The position numbers were made by a program, and so were the translations under genes. A DNA stretch of 64,000 nucleotides from Triticum aestivum (Eukaryota; Streptophyta; Magnoliopsida; Poales; Poaceae), in the NCBI RefSeq assembly GCF_018294505.1, contig NC_057810.1, positions 207,470,113 to 207,534,112 on the forward strand. The letters run 5' to 3'. This document shows, in pieces, positions 34,639-46,650 of the stretch (its first letter is position 1; each line of letters opens with the position of its first letter). Under the pieces are notes generated by a model. It was not told the DNA's origin. It searched no databases and saw only the letters and a list, made by a program, of their open reading frames with translations.

Positions 34639-36269
34639 TGATGTCTACTACACAACCTTCTTCCTGTAGACGTTGTTGGGCCTCCAAGTGCAGAGGTTTG
34701 TAGGATAGTAGCAAATTTCCCTCAAGTGGATGACCTAAGGTTTATCAATCCGTGGGAGGCGAAGGATGAAGATGGTCTCTCTCAAGCAACCCTGCAACCA
34801 AATAACAAAGAGTCTCTTGTGTCCCCAACACACCCAATACAATGGTAAATTGTATAGGTGCACTAGTTCGGCGAAGAGATGGTGATACAAGTGCAATATG
34901 GATGGTAGATAAGGGTATTTGTAATCTGAAAATATAAAAACAGCAAGGTAACTAATGATAAAAGTGAGCGTAAACGGTATTGCAATGATAGGAAACAAGG
35001 CATAGGGTTCATACTTTCACTAGTGCAAGTTCTCTCAACAATAATAACATAATTGGATCATATAACTATCCCTCAACATGCAACAAAGGGTCACTCCAAA
35101 GCCACTAATAGCGTAGAACAAACGAAGGGATTACGGTAGGGTATGAAACCACCTCAAAGTTATTCTTTCAGATCAATCTATTCAAGAGTTTGTACTAGAA
35201 TAACACCTTAAGATGCAAATCAACCAAAACCCTAATGTCACCTAGATACTCCATTGTCACCTCAAGTATCCGTGGGCATGATTATACAATATGCATCACA
35301 CAATCTCAGATTCATCTATTCAACCAACACAAAGTACTTGAAAGAGTGCCCAAAGTTTCTACCGGAGAGTCAAGACGAAAACGTGTGCCAACCCCTATGC
35401 ATAGGTTCATGGGCGGAACCCGCAAGTTTATCACCAAAACATACATCAAGTGGATCACGTGATATCCCATTGTCACCATAGATAAGCACGGCAAGACATA
35501 CATCAAGTGTTCTCAAATCCTTAAAGACTCAATCCGACAAGATAACTTCAAAGGGAAAACTCAACCATCACAAGAGAGTAGAGGGGGAGAAAAATCATAA
35601 GATCCAACTATAAAAGCAAAGCTTGCGATACATCAAGATCGTGCCATAGAGAGAACACGAGAGAGAGAGAGAGATCAAACACATAGCTACTGGTACATAC
35701 CCTCAGCCCCGAGGGTGAACTACTCCCTCCTCGTCATGGAGAGCGCCGGATGATGAAGATGGCCACCGGTGAGGGATACCCCCTCCGGTAGGGTGCCGGA
35801 ACGGGATCCTTAGAGGTTTTTGGTGGCTACAGAGGCTTGCGGCGGCGGAACTCCCAATCTATCTTCGTCTTTGATGGTTTTAGGGTATATGGGAATATAT
35901 AGGAGAAAGAAGTCGGTCGGGGAAGGCTCGAGGGGCCCATGAGACAAGGGGCGCGCCTAGGGGGGTGGGCGCACCCTCCTATCTCCTGACCTCCTCGAAG
36001 CTTCACTGGATTGTACTCCAAGTCTCCCGAATCATGTTCATTCCAAAAATCACGCTCCCGAAGGTTTCATTCCGTTTGGACTTCGTTTGATATTCCTTTT
36101 CTTCGAAATACTGAAACAGGCAATAAAACAGGAATATGGGTTGAGCCTCCGGTTAATAGGTTAGTCCCAAAAGTAATATAAAAGTATATAATAAAGCCTA
36201 TAAACATTAAAAAAGATAATAATATAGCTTGAATGCTTCATAAATTATAGATACATTGGAGATGTATCA
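34639..36269 (-). repeat. 5' LTR of the Athila-type element
   Basis: 1631 bp, on + TGATGTCTACTACAC ... GGAGATGTATCA, followed by TSD AACAC. It lacks the MITE present in its partner. TATATATTCC on - near 35886-35903 is a promoter candidate. Confidence 0.95.
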
Positions 36270-36274
36270 AACAC

Positions 36275-37073
36275 GTATGGAGGAGGGCATCGAGGAGAGC
36301 CTCTTCAAACGGGGGATTGGAGAAACTTCAAGGCAATATCTAGGCACATCTCTCGATGGCAGCAGATCGAGGGAGATGTCTGGAGAGGTCGGAGGAAAGG
36401 GCGAAGGAGATCCGGAGGAAATCAATTGAGGAGGTTTCCTCTACTACGGGGGGTAGCAATTGGAGAGGAGAAGATGATTCCCTATTCTATTTCCATGGAA
36501 GGGGGATTCAAAATTTGTGTTTGCAGATGGTAATGGGGATTCCAATCTGATTCAGTCTGATTTGCGTTTTGTTTCCTTTGATTCGGGTGCGAGACAAGGG
36601 TTTCAATGGGATAGGGTTAAGGCTAAAGAGATTTTCCATGAGATAGATGTATTAACTCGAATTTGGGAGAAAGGGAAATTAGCGCTGGCAGTTTAGGGAA
36701 ACTGATGAATCAGGGTCATTTTTTCTTTGTTAAGTGTGTCAATCTCATTGTGGAGGGTGTGAATTTTTGGGATAGCGGGCAATACATCTATACCAACTAG
36801 AGTTGACTATCTCCTCCAAGAAAAACTTCAGAACAGGGGACACACATTTATGTCTCTCTTCTTTTGGGTTCGGTCACTGGAGTGAATTCCATGGCGAGTC
36901 AAGAGGGGACGAGGGAGATGAATAGGGAGGTGGAGAGGGAGAGGGTGAAGTGTTTGGGAGGGAGCTGACTCCGGCGGCAAAACCGTGACCCCCTAATGCT
37001 ACCAAGCCGGTGACCACCTCAGGGGATGAACTCTCTGTTCAGTCTACTATGCCGGACAATGAGGGCAGGAGCA
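36275..37073 (+). other. Unclassified host sequence between two Athila insertions
   Basis: Continues 20785-20898 across the insertion. An ATG at 36277 opens about 50 codons (MEEGIEESLFKRG...). Further on are short frames such as MASQEGTREMNREVERERVK near 36890. The text is G-rich and compatible with the start of a LINE ORF1, but I see no zinc knuckle, endonuclease or RT. Undetermined. Confidence 0.35.
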
Positions 37074-38597
37074 TGATGACCCGAAAGTATAGGGGATCTA
37101 TCTTAGTCCTTTTGATAAGTAAGAGTGTCAAACCCAACAAGAGCAGAAGGAAATGACAAGCGGTTTTTAGCAAGGTATTCTCTGCAAGCACTGAAATTAT
37201 TGGTAACAGATAGTTTTAAAAATAAGATTATTCGTAATGAGTAACAAGTAACAAGTGTAACTAAAGTGCATCAAGGTGGCCCAATCCTTTTTGTAGCAAA
37301 GGATAAGCCTAGACGAACTCTTATATAAAGCAAAGCACTCTCGAGGACACGTGGGAATTGCTGTCAAGTTAGTTTTCATCATGCTCATATGATTCACGTT
37401 CGTTACTTTGATAATTTGATATGTGGGTGGACCGGTGCTTGGGTGTTGTCCTTACTTGGACAAGCCTGCCGCTTATGATTAACCCCTCTTGCAAGCATCC
37501 GCAACTACGAAAGACGAATTAAGATAAATCTGGCCATAGCATGGAACATGTGGATCCAAACCATCCCCTTACGAAGCAATGCAAAAACTAGGGTTTAAGT
37601 TTCTATCACTCTAGCAACCCATCATCTAATTATTACTTCCCAATGCCTTCCCCTAGGCCAAAATCATGGTGAAGTGTCAGGTAGTCGACGTTCACATAAC
37701 ACCACTAGAGGAAAGACAACATACATCTCATCAAAATATCGAACGAATACCAAATTCACATGATTACTTATAACAAGATTTCTCCCATGTCCTCAAGAAC
37801 AAACGTAACTACTCACAAAGCATATACATGTTCATAATTAGAGGGGTAATAAATATCATTAAGGATCTGAACATATGATCTTCCACCGAATAAACCAACT
37901 AGCATCAACTACAAGGAGTAATCAACACTACTAGCAACCCACAGGTACCAATCTGAGGTTTTGAGACAAAGATCGGATACAAGAGATGAACTAGGGTTTG
38001 AGAGAAGATGGTGCTGGCGAAGATGTTGATGGAGATTGACCCCCTCTCGATGAGAGGATCGTTGGTGATGATGATGGCTTCGATTTCCCCCTCCGGGAGG
38101 GAAGTTTCCCCGGCAGAACAGTTGTGTCAGAGCCCTAGATTGCTTCTGCCCAGGTTCTGCCTCAAGACGGCGGCGCTCCGTCCCGAAAGCTTACTTCTGA
38201 TTTTTTGAGGTCAAAAGACATCATATAGCAGAAGATGGGCACCAAAGGCTTGTCAGGGGGCCCACAAGCCCTAGGGGCGCCCAGGTAGGTAGGGCGCCCC
38301 CCCCCCCAGGCTTGTGGCCACCTGTTGGGTCCCCTCTGATATTTTCTTCGCCCAATATTTTTTATATATTCCAAAATAATTCTCCATAAATTTTCAGGAC
38401 TTTTGGAGTTGTGCAGAATAGGTTTCTCAGATTTGCTCCTTTTCCAGTCCAGAATTCCAGCTATCGGCATTCTCCATCTTTGTGTAAACCTTGTAAAATA
38501 AGAGAGAAAAGAAATAAGTACTGTACCAAAATATGTAATAACAGCCCATAATGCAATAAATATCAATATAAAATCATGCTGCAAAATGGGCGTATCA
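37074..38597 (-). repeat. 3' LTR of the left Athila half
   Basis: 1524 bp, on + TGATGACCCGAAAGTATAGG ... GGGCGTATCA. Followed on + by CCCCCAAGCTTAG, i.e. a polypurine tract on -. The LTR text runs opposite to that at 46651-47015. Confidence 0.9.
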
Positions 38598-40100
38598 ACC
38601 CCCCAAGCTTAGACCTCGCTTGTCCTCAAGCGAAAGCCAAAATCGATAATCATGTCCATATGTTTACAGGTAGAGGTGTTGATAAAATATAATACGGACA
38701 TGAAGGCATCATGATCATCTTTAGAACAACAACATATATTGTCATATAATTTCTTATGCCAAAGTAACAATTCATTCACAAGGTAAAGTATGAATCAGAA
38801 ACTTTATTGAAAACGAACAAACTATGATCTCAGTCGTTGAAGCAATTGCAATTTATCATAATATCGGAAAGAGTCAATGTAAGAGCTTATGTATAGCAAG
38901 TCCACATACTCAACTATCTTTTAGTATTTCATAATTGTTAACACTCACGCGATATTTATGAGTTCAAGGTCTCAATCGGACATAGAGAAAGATACGGGCT
39001 TATAGTTTCACCTCCCAGCCTTTTACCTCAAGGGTAATGTCAACAATAATACTTTATGATAACCTACATCCGAGTGGATATATATATGGATCTTTCCCCA
39101 ACATATAGTGCTTGCCAAAAAGAAAAATTGTAAAAAGGAAAGGTGAAGATCACCATGACTCTTGTATAGAGGTACAAGGTAAAAGTAAAAGATAGGCCCT
39201 TCACTGAGGGAAGCAGAGGTTGTCATGCGCTTTTATGGTTGGATGCACAAAATCTTAATGCAAAAGAACATCACTTTATATTGCCGCTTGTGATAAAGAA
39301 CTTTATTATGCAGTCTGTCGCTTTTATTTCTTCCATATCCAAGTTCGTATAAAGCTTATTTTCTTCACACTAAAAGATCATACATATTTAGAGAGCAACT
39401 TTAATTGCTTGCACCGATCACAACTTACTTGAAGGATCTTACTCAATCCATAGGTAGGTATGGTGGACTCTCATGGCAAAACTGGTTTAAGGGATGTTTG
39501 GATGCACAAGTAGTATATCTACTTGGTGCAAAGGATTTGGCTAGCATAGGAAGGAAAGCGAGCTCAACATGTTGGAGGATCCATGACAATATAACTTCTA
39601 TTCGGATATAAGAAAACATAACCAATTATGTTGTCTTTCTTGTCCAACATCAACTTTTTAGCATGTCATATTTTAATGAGTGCTCACAATCACAAAAGAT
39701 GTCCAAGATAATATATTTATATGTGAAACCTCTCTTTCTTTATTACTTCCTATTAATTGCAACAATGACCAAAACTATGTTTGTCAACTCTCAACAAATT
39801 TTATTCATCATACTTCTTATATGTGAAGTCATCACTCCCCATAAGATCATTATATAATCTTTTTATTTCTTTATTCTTTTCTCTTTATTTTTCTCAAGAC
39901 CATAACAGGAAAGCAAAACCCTCAACTCAAAACTAATCTTTATTATATAACTCACGGACTTGATTACAAAGAGGGAACATAAAGCAAAAATCAAAGCTAG
40001 ATCATACTAAAAACTTTTATAATACTAGATCAAGATGTAACCAAAAGGATTGGACTAAGAAAAATGATAAAGGTAAAGGTCTGATGGTGATACGATACCG
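38598..40100 (-). other. Polypurine tract and 3' untranslated region, left half
   Basis: AAGCTTGGGG on - (38610-38601) with a G run precedes the LTR. The rest is AT-rich and includes the module shared with 29874-30790. No ORF. Confidence 0.8.
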
Positions 40101-40154
40101 GGACACCTCCCCCAAGCTTGGCACAAGCCAAGGGGAGTGCCCATACCCATATAT

Positions 40155-40675
40155 TTAGGTCTCTTTCTTCGGAGGTGGTGATGACGGATTTGATGATGTT
40201 GTGGGCTTGTCCTCCATCTTCCAAGGCATAGGTTCACCATCGTAAAAAGATGAACGAGTCTCCGGGATCCTCAAATCTGTAGCCAAACTCATCCTCTTAA
40301 ATATGTATTCATACTCACACTTTTGGTTCTGCAAGTCATAGATCTGGGCTTGGAGATGCTCAATTTTCTCATGAAGCTTGAAGATGGCCTCTCTATGTTC
40401 TTGGAGTCCAGCTTGTGGTCACAGGTAAATTCCATGATCATGGAGTGATTGGCGTTGAGTACGTGTTCCACCATCCCTTGGAACTTGAAGATTTGCTGCT
40501 CCATTGCTTTGAGCCTTGTATCCACGCTTCCGGTCCTCTTTGGCCCTTGAACATCCCGGATGTGCAGCACCCCCTCACGCATCTCAATTGCTTGAGGGTG
40601 TTGCAGCACCTCCGTAAGGTAAGGGTTGATGACCTTCTTGAAGAACTTGTCCTTCGGAGCGCATGGGGACGTCAT
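40155..40675 (-). pseudogene. Downstream coiled-coil ORF, left half
   Basis: First frame 40675-40289 (MTSPCAPKDKFFKKVINPYL ... GSVDTRLKAMEQQIFKFQ). A frameshift near 40380 moves the rest to another frame: LHEKIEHLQAQIYDLQNQK, then MSLATDLRIPETRSS, ending SSPPPKKET before a stop near 40160. The middle is heptad-rich. It lies after pol, where some Athila elements have an env-like or extra ORF; no signal peptide or membrane segment is visible. Its last residues match the ORF of the right half, the rest does not. Confidence 0.7.
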
Positions 40676-40936
40676 AGCGATCTGGATTTGTCAAAAAAAC
40701 AGCATGAAACAAGAACAGAGAATTTTGCCATGGTACGGTGGTCAAAACCTTTGGGAGGTTATATAATGATTTTTTACCGACCAAAAGGAGTGTACTGCAA
40801 GAAAACGGAGTCTAGAGGGCGCACGAGGTGGCCACAAGCTAGGGAGGCGCGCCCAGGGGGTAGGGCGTGCCCCCAAGGCTTGCCGCCTCCTCGTGCACTT
40901 TCCGGACTACTTTCAATTTTCCTAGATTTTTAAATA

Positions 40937-41783
40937 GGGATAATTAGATTTCTGCCCCTAGTTGTGTCCCACTCGTCTGTTTTACCCCTAATTTCCAAAA
41001 GTCACCGGTTCTGTCCAAGTCACTTTGCTCCTCTTATGCTTTTGTCCTTTGATCGTTTGACCATCAGTTTGAAAACTTCATAACTAATTCATACTAAATC
41101 AGAAACATGCAAATAAGATACCAAAATGTTCATAAAAACATCACCTATATGTCAGTGTCATTTGCATTCATGAAAAAAGTGTTGGGAAGTGACCATCCGA
41201 GTTTTAGCTCTCATGCTACCACCATGACTAGTAAAATCTAAAAAAGTTCAAAAAATAAAAAAAATGATGGCAAAGAATGACAAATGTTTTAAGTGCCTGC
41301 CAAGTTTCAGCAGGGAATAACATTCGTGGGTGTCGTGGCAAAAAAACAATCAGCACTCCAAAATAGATTATTTTTTTGCCACAACTTCCATGAATGTCGT
41401 TCCCTAATGAAACTTGGCAAGCACTTAGAACATTTGTCGTTCTTTGCCACCATATTTTTTTGATTTTCTTTGAATTTTTTAGAGTTTACTATTCATGGTG
41501 GTATCAAAAGAGCTAAAACTCGGATGTGCACTTTCCAACACTTTTTTCATGAATGCAAATGACACTGGCATATAGGTGATGTTTTTCTGAACATTTTGGT
41601 ATCTTATTTGCATTTTTCTGATTTAGTATGAATTAGTTATGAAGTTTTCAAACTGACGGTCAAACGGTCAAAGTCCAAAAGCATAAGAGGAGCAAAGTGA
41701 CTTGGACAGAACCGGTGACTTTTGGGAATTAGGGGTAAAACAGATGAGTGGAACACAACTAGGGGCATAAATCTAATTATCCC
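40937..41783. mobile_element. 847-bp fold-back element (long terminal inverted repeats, possibly Mutator-like)
   Basis: Left arm starts GGGATAATTAGATTTCTGCC; the right arm ends with its complement, one base different in the first 20. The arms (about 410 bp each) pair almost to the centre near 41365, leaving a loop of a few tens of bases. Flanks TTTTTAAATA (40927-40936) and TTTTTAATA (41784-41792) look like a 9-10 bp TSD with one indel, as in Mutator-like elements. The right Athila half lacks the insertion at the matching place (about 44405-44435). No ORF. Its RNA would form a long hairpin. Confidence 0.87.
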
Positions 41784-41857
41784 TTTTTAATATTCCAAAA
41801 ACGGAGTAAAATTGCCATTGGAAAAGTTTTGGAGTCGGTACTTACCGTACGACATAC

Positions 41858-42936
41858 CTATTCCTTTTCGAAGTCTAGAGCGTTGTGGTAGGTTTCCCTT
41901 ATGTACTCCTCCGGGGTTATGGTATTAATAATATTGGTTTCAGCATTTATGGGAGTACCTGATATATAAAGTTTGATTATTTACCCGTTTACCACCTTCG
42001 GGTTATTACCCTCGATGTTGTTAATCCTGATGGCACCGGAACGATAAACTTCCTCCACAATGTAAGGCCCTTCCCATTTAGAGAGAAGTTTTCCTGCAAA
42101 AAAATCTTAAATGAGAATTGTATAGCAATACATGGTAACCTACATTGAATTCATGCTTTTGTATCCTTTTGTCATGCCATCTTTTAACTTTTTCTTTAAA
42201 CAACTTGGCATTTTCATAGGCTTGGGTTCTCCATTCATCAAGTGAGCTAATGTTGAATAGCCACTTTTCACCGGCAAGTTTGAAATCATAGTTGAGCTCT
42301 TTGATCGCCCAATAAGATTTATGTTCTAGTTCAAGAGGTAAGTGACACGCTTTCCATAAACCATTTTATACGGAGACATACCCATAGGGTTCTTATAAGC
42401 AGTTCTATAAGCCCATAATGCATCATCAAGTTTCTTAGACCAATTCTTTCTGGATCTATTAACAGTCTTTTGCAAGATCAATTTAATTTCTCTATTGCTT
42501 AATTCTACTTGACCACTAGATTGGGGATGATATGGATATGCAATTCTATGGTTGACATCACATTTAGCAAGCAATTTATGGAAAGCACCATGAATAAAGT
42601 GTGAACCACCATTAGTCATTAAATATCTAGGGACTCCAAACCTCGGAAAAAATAACATCTTTAAGCATTTTCATAGAAGTGTTATGATCAGCTTTACTAG
42701 TTGGAATAGCTACTACCCACTTAGTAACGTAATCAACATCAACTAAAATATGTGTATACCCATTGGAGGAAGGAAAAGGTCCCATATAATCAAAACCCCA
42801 AACATCAAATGGTTCAATAACAAGTGAATAATTCATAGGCATTTCGTGACATCTACTAATATTACCAATTCTTTGACATTCACAAGATAAGACAAACTTA
42901 CGAGCATCTTTGAAGAGAGTAGGCCAATAAAACCAG
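41858..42936 (-). pseudogene. Integrase fragment of the left Athila half
   Basis: On -, begins in the zinc domain ([17 protein letters not shown]), then the core: [18 protein letters not shown], a frameshift near 42640, [19 protein letters not shown], and [17 protein letters not shown]. Of the triad, the second Asp is Asn (MTNGGSHF; the right half has MTDCGSHF). The C-terminal part runs to a TAG at 41858-41860 in broken frames. Upstream pol is missing at the inverted junction. Inactive. Confidence 0.85.
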
Positions 42937-42937
42937 A

Positions 42938-44347
42938 TTGTTACTACCTATTGATGATAGCTTCCCTGATGAACAATTGGTTGTCATAAATGCTTCTCGT
43001 ACTACTCCATGGTATGCTAATTATGCTAATTACATTGTTGCTAAATTTATACCACCTAGTTTCACATACCAGCAAAATAAAAAGTTTTTCTATCATTTAA
43101 GACATTACTTCTGGGATGACCCACAGCTTTATAAAGAAGGAGTAGATGGTGTTATTAGATGTTGTGTACCTGAGCATGAATAGGAACAGATCCTACGCAA
43201 GTGTCACTCCGAGGCTTATGGAGGACACCACGCTGGAGATAGAAATGCACACAAGGTATTGCAATCCGTTTTTTATTGGCCTACTCTCTTCACAGATGCC
43301 CGTAAGTTTGTCTTGTCTTGTGATGAATGTCAAAGAATTGGTAATATTAGTAGACGTCAAGAAATGCATATGAATTATTCTCTTGTTATTGAACCATTTG
43401 ATGTTTGGGGCTTTGATTATATGGGACCGTTTCCTTCCTCTAATGGATATACACATATTCTAGTTGTTGTTGATTACGTTACTAAGTGGGTAGAAGCTAT
43501 TGCAACTCGTAGTGTTGATCATAACACCTCTATTAAGATGCTTAAAGAAGTTATTTTTCGGAGGTTTGGAGTCCCTAGATACTTAATGACTGATTGTGGT
43601 TCACATTTTATTCGTGGTGCTTTCCGTCAAATGCTTGCTAAGTATGATGTTAATCATAGAATTGCATCTCCATATCACCCACAGTTGAGTGGCCAAGTAG
43701 AACTTAGCAATAGGGAGCTCAAGTTAATTTTGCAAAAGACTGTTAATAGATCTAGAAAGATTTGGTCCAAGAAACTTGATGATGCATTATGGGCTTATAG
43801 AACTGCATATAAAAATCCTATGGGTATGTCTCCATATAAAATGGTTTATGGAAAAGCATGTCACTTACCTCTCGAACTAGAACATAAGGCATATTGGGCC
43901 ATTAAAGAGCTCAATTATGATTTCAAACTTGCCGGTGAGAAGAGGTTATTTGACATTAGCTCACTTGTTGAATGGAGAACCCAAGCCTATGAGAATGCCA
44001 AGCTGTTTAAAGAAAAAGTTAAAAGATGTCATGACAAAAGGATACAAACGCGTGAGTTTAATGTAGGTGATTATGTGTTGCTTTTCAACTCTCGTTTAAG
44101 ATTTTTTACAGGAAAACTCCTCTCTAAATGGGAAGGCCCTTACGTTATCTAGGAGGTCTACCGTTCCAGTGCCATAAAAATCAACAACTTCGAAGGCACA
44201 AATCCGAAGGTGGTGAACGGTCAAAGGATCAAACATTACATCTCAGTTAATCCCATAAATGTTGAAACTAATGTTATTGAAACCGTAACCCCGGAGGAAT
44301 ACATAAGGGACACTTTCCAAAACGTTTCAGACTCGGAAAAGGAATAG
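42938..44347 (+). pseudogene. RNase H-integrase linker and integrase of the right Athila half
   Basis: One frame throughout, with two stops: TAG at 43181-43183 (probably CAG before) and TAG at 44150-44152 (probably GAG before). Order: linker (PWYANYANYIVAKF ... YFWDDPQLYKEG), zinc domain ([15 protein letters not shown] ... CDECQRIG), rve core with Asp in GFDYMGPF, Asp in MTDCGSHF, Glu in GQVELSNRE, then a C-terminal domain ([15 protein letters not shown]). Ends at TAG 44345-44347. The whole DDE triad is present, so only two nonsense changes and the missing 5' part disable it. It is the best preserved polymerase-type gene in the window. Confidence 0.9.
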
Positions 44348-44672
44348 GTATGTGGTACAGTAAGTAAACCGACTCCAAAACAGTTCTAATAGCAGTTTTT
44401 CCTCATTTTGGAATATTTATGAAAATAGGAAAATAAGAAGTAGTCCGGGAAGGACACGAGGCATCCACGAGGGTGGAGGGCGCGCCCTACCCCCCTGGGC
44501 GCGCCCATGCCTCGTGGGCACCTCGTGTGCTCTTCAGACTCTGTTTTCTTGCATGATACTTCTTTTGGTCGGTAAAAAATCATTATATAATCTCCTGAAG
44601 GTTTTGACCATAGTACCACGACGAAATCCTTTGTTTTTGTTTTGAGTTGTTTCTACCGCAGATTAGAGCAAT

Positions 44673-45089
44673 ATGTCGTCCCAGGATTCGGAGGGAGAAA
44701 GCTATGTGGCTTATTACCTTGCAGACCCTAAGGTCTATGGGGACTTGGAGCATTATGATTGGACCACTGAGGAAGAAGAAGACTACGAGCCTAAGGGAAA
44801 GGAGGAGACAAGCTTAGATGAAGATGAAGTCCCATTACCTCAACCTGTGGACATGCATGTGGAGTTTAAATAGTCAAGCCTCCCTGATAGAGCAAAGAAA
44901 CCTAAGATCGAGTTTATCCCTTTTCGTCTCTTGCAGGAGAACAAACAGGAACTATGCAGAAGGATATTAAGCCTTGAGCAGGAGATCGATGATCTAAGGG
45001 AACAAAATTCCATCCTCAACCGCAAATTAAGGAAGAAGCCTACATCATCAACAACTCCATCATCATCACCTCCGAAGAAGGAGACATAA
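44673..45089 (+). pseudogene. Downstream acidic/coiled-coil ORF, right half
   Basis: Open from ATG 44673 (MSSQDSEGESYVAYYLADPK) to TAG 44871-44873; the same frame then continues LQENKQELCRRILSLEQEID ... and ends SPPKKET at TAA near 45087. Acidic first half, then a heptad-rich segment. It sits where the left half has an unrelated ORF that shares only the C-terminal SSPPKKET text. Function unknown. Confidence 0.72.
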
Positions 45090-46650
45090 TCACATGGGTA
45101 TGGGCACTCCCCTTGGCAACTGACAAGCTTGGGGGAGGTGCCCCTGTATCGTATCACCATCACACTCTATCTTTATAGTTTTTCTTAGTTCGATCCTTTT
45201 AGCGATAGTTTGATCTAGTAGAATAAAGTTTTGGTACGATTTAGTTTTGAGTTTTGCCTTATGATCCTTTTATGTAGTCGAGTCCGTGAGCTATATATAA
45301 TAAAGATTGGTGTTGAGTCAAGGGCTTTTCTATCTTGCTATGATCTTGAGGGAATAAAAATAAAAGAAGAATAAAAAAATATAAAGATATCATATTGATC
45401 TTATGGAGAGTAATGACTTCATATATAAAGAGTATGATGAATAAAAGTTGTTGAGAGTTGGCAAACATAGTTTTGGTCATCGTTGCAATTAATAGGAAGT
45501 AATAAAGAAAGAGAGCTTCTCACATATAATATACTATCTTGGACATCTTTTATGATTGTGAGCACTCATTAAAATATGACATGCTAAAGAGTTGATGTTG
45601 GACAAGGAAGACAACGTAATGGGTTATGTTTTCTTATATTCGAGATAAAGTATATTGTCATGGATCATCCAACATGTTGAGCTTGCCTTTCCCTCTCATG
45701 CTAGCCAAATTCCTTGCACCAAGTAGAGATACTACTTGTGCTTCCAAATATCCTTAAACCCAGTTTTGCCATGAGAGTCCACCATATCTACCTATGGATT
45801 GAGTAAGATCCTTCAAGTAAGTTGTCATGTTGCATGCAATAAAAATTGCTCTCTAAATATGTATGACTTATTAGTGTGGAGAAAATAAGCTTTATACGAT
45901 CTTGTGATATGGAAACAATAAAAGAGATGGACTGCATAATAAAGGTCCATATCACAAGTGGCAATATAGAGTGACGTTCGTTTGCATTAAGATTTCGTGC
46001 ATCCAACCATAAAAGCACATGACAACCTCTGCTTCCCTCCGTGAAGGGCCTATCTTTTACTTTTGTCTTATGCATTATGCAAGAGTCATGGTGATATTCA
46101 CCTTTTCCTTTTTATATTTTATCCTTTGGCAAGCACCTTGTGTTGGAAACATCCCGATATATATATCCAATTGGATGTAAGTTAGCATGAACTATTATTG
46201 TTGACATTACCCTTGAGGTAAAAGGTTGGGAGGCAACACTATAAGCCCATATCTTTCTCTGTGTCAGATTAAAACTCCATAACCATAAGTATTGCGTGAG
46301 TGTTAACAATTGTGGAATACTAAATGATAGTTGAGTATGTGGACTTGCTGAAAAGCTCTTATATTGACTCTTTCCTATGTTATGATAAATTGCAATTGCT
46401 TCAATGACCGAGATCATAGTTTGTTGGTTCTCAATGAAGTTTCTGATTCATACTTGACATTGTGGATAGATTATTACTTGAGCATAAGAAATCATATGAC
46501 AAAATATTTATATGATGCTGCTGTATGAATGATCATGATGCCCTCATGTCCGTATTTTATTTTATCGACACCTCTATCTCTAAACATGTGGACTTACTTT
46601 TCGATATCGGCTTCCGCTTGAGGACAAGCGAGGTCTAAGCTTGGGGGAGT
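45090..46650 (+). other. 3' untranslated region and polypurine tract, right half
   Basis: AT-rich, no ORF. AAGCTTGGGG occurs at 45125-45134 and again as the true tract at 46637-46646 before the LTR start TGATACGTCC at 46651. Contains the module shared with 29874-30790 and 38900-39880. Confidence 0.82.

Larger units (their letters stand above)
20899..36269 (-). mobile_element. Athila-type Gypsy element without pol (WHAM-like LTRs)
   Basis: Bounded by perfect TSDs AACAC (20894-20898, 36270-36274). Read on -, the 5' LTR is 34639-36269, primer site 34611-34628, a large acidic ORF 34451-32562, long non-coding interior, polypurine tract 22668-22655, 3' LTR 22654-20899. No RT, RNase H or integrase is present. 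It contains a nested LTR element (23033-29868) and a MITE (20985-21102). The two LTRs differ at about 79 sites in about 1630 (hand count, about 5%), the most of any pair here. The 3' interior matches the pol-bearing Athila halves at 37-46 kb; the rest matches the copy at 51.7-64 kb. It needs pol supplied in trans. Confidence 0.92.
37074..42936 (-). mobile_element. Left half of an inverted Athila pair (Sabrina-like), 5'-truncated
   Basis: On -, pol starts abruptly inside the integrase zinc region at about 42936, continues through the integrase core and a downstream coiled-coil ORF, the shared 3' module, polypurine tract (38610-38598) and 3' LTR (38597-37074). Five bases before the LTR are GAGCA; no matching repeat can be checked because the far end is lost. 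gag, protease, RT and RNase H are absent. A fold-back element (40937-41783) is nested in it. Unlike the solo LTR, this half has an interior. Confidence 0.88.

Noticed and set aside
36356..36550. Small gene MAADRGRC...
   Set aside because: Alternative frames are equally good and no domain is visible; left as unclassified sequence.
42936..42940. Perfect palindrome centre (hairpin-derived inversion)
   Set aside because: The halves begin at different points in pol, so they are not mirror images around the joint.
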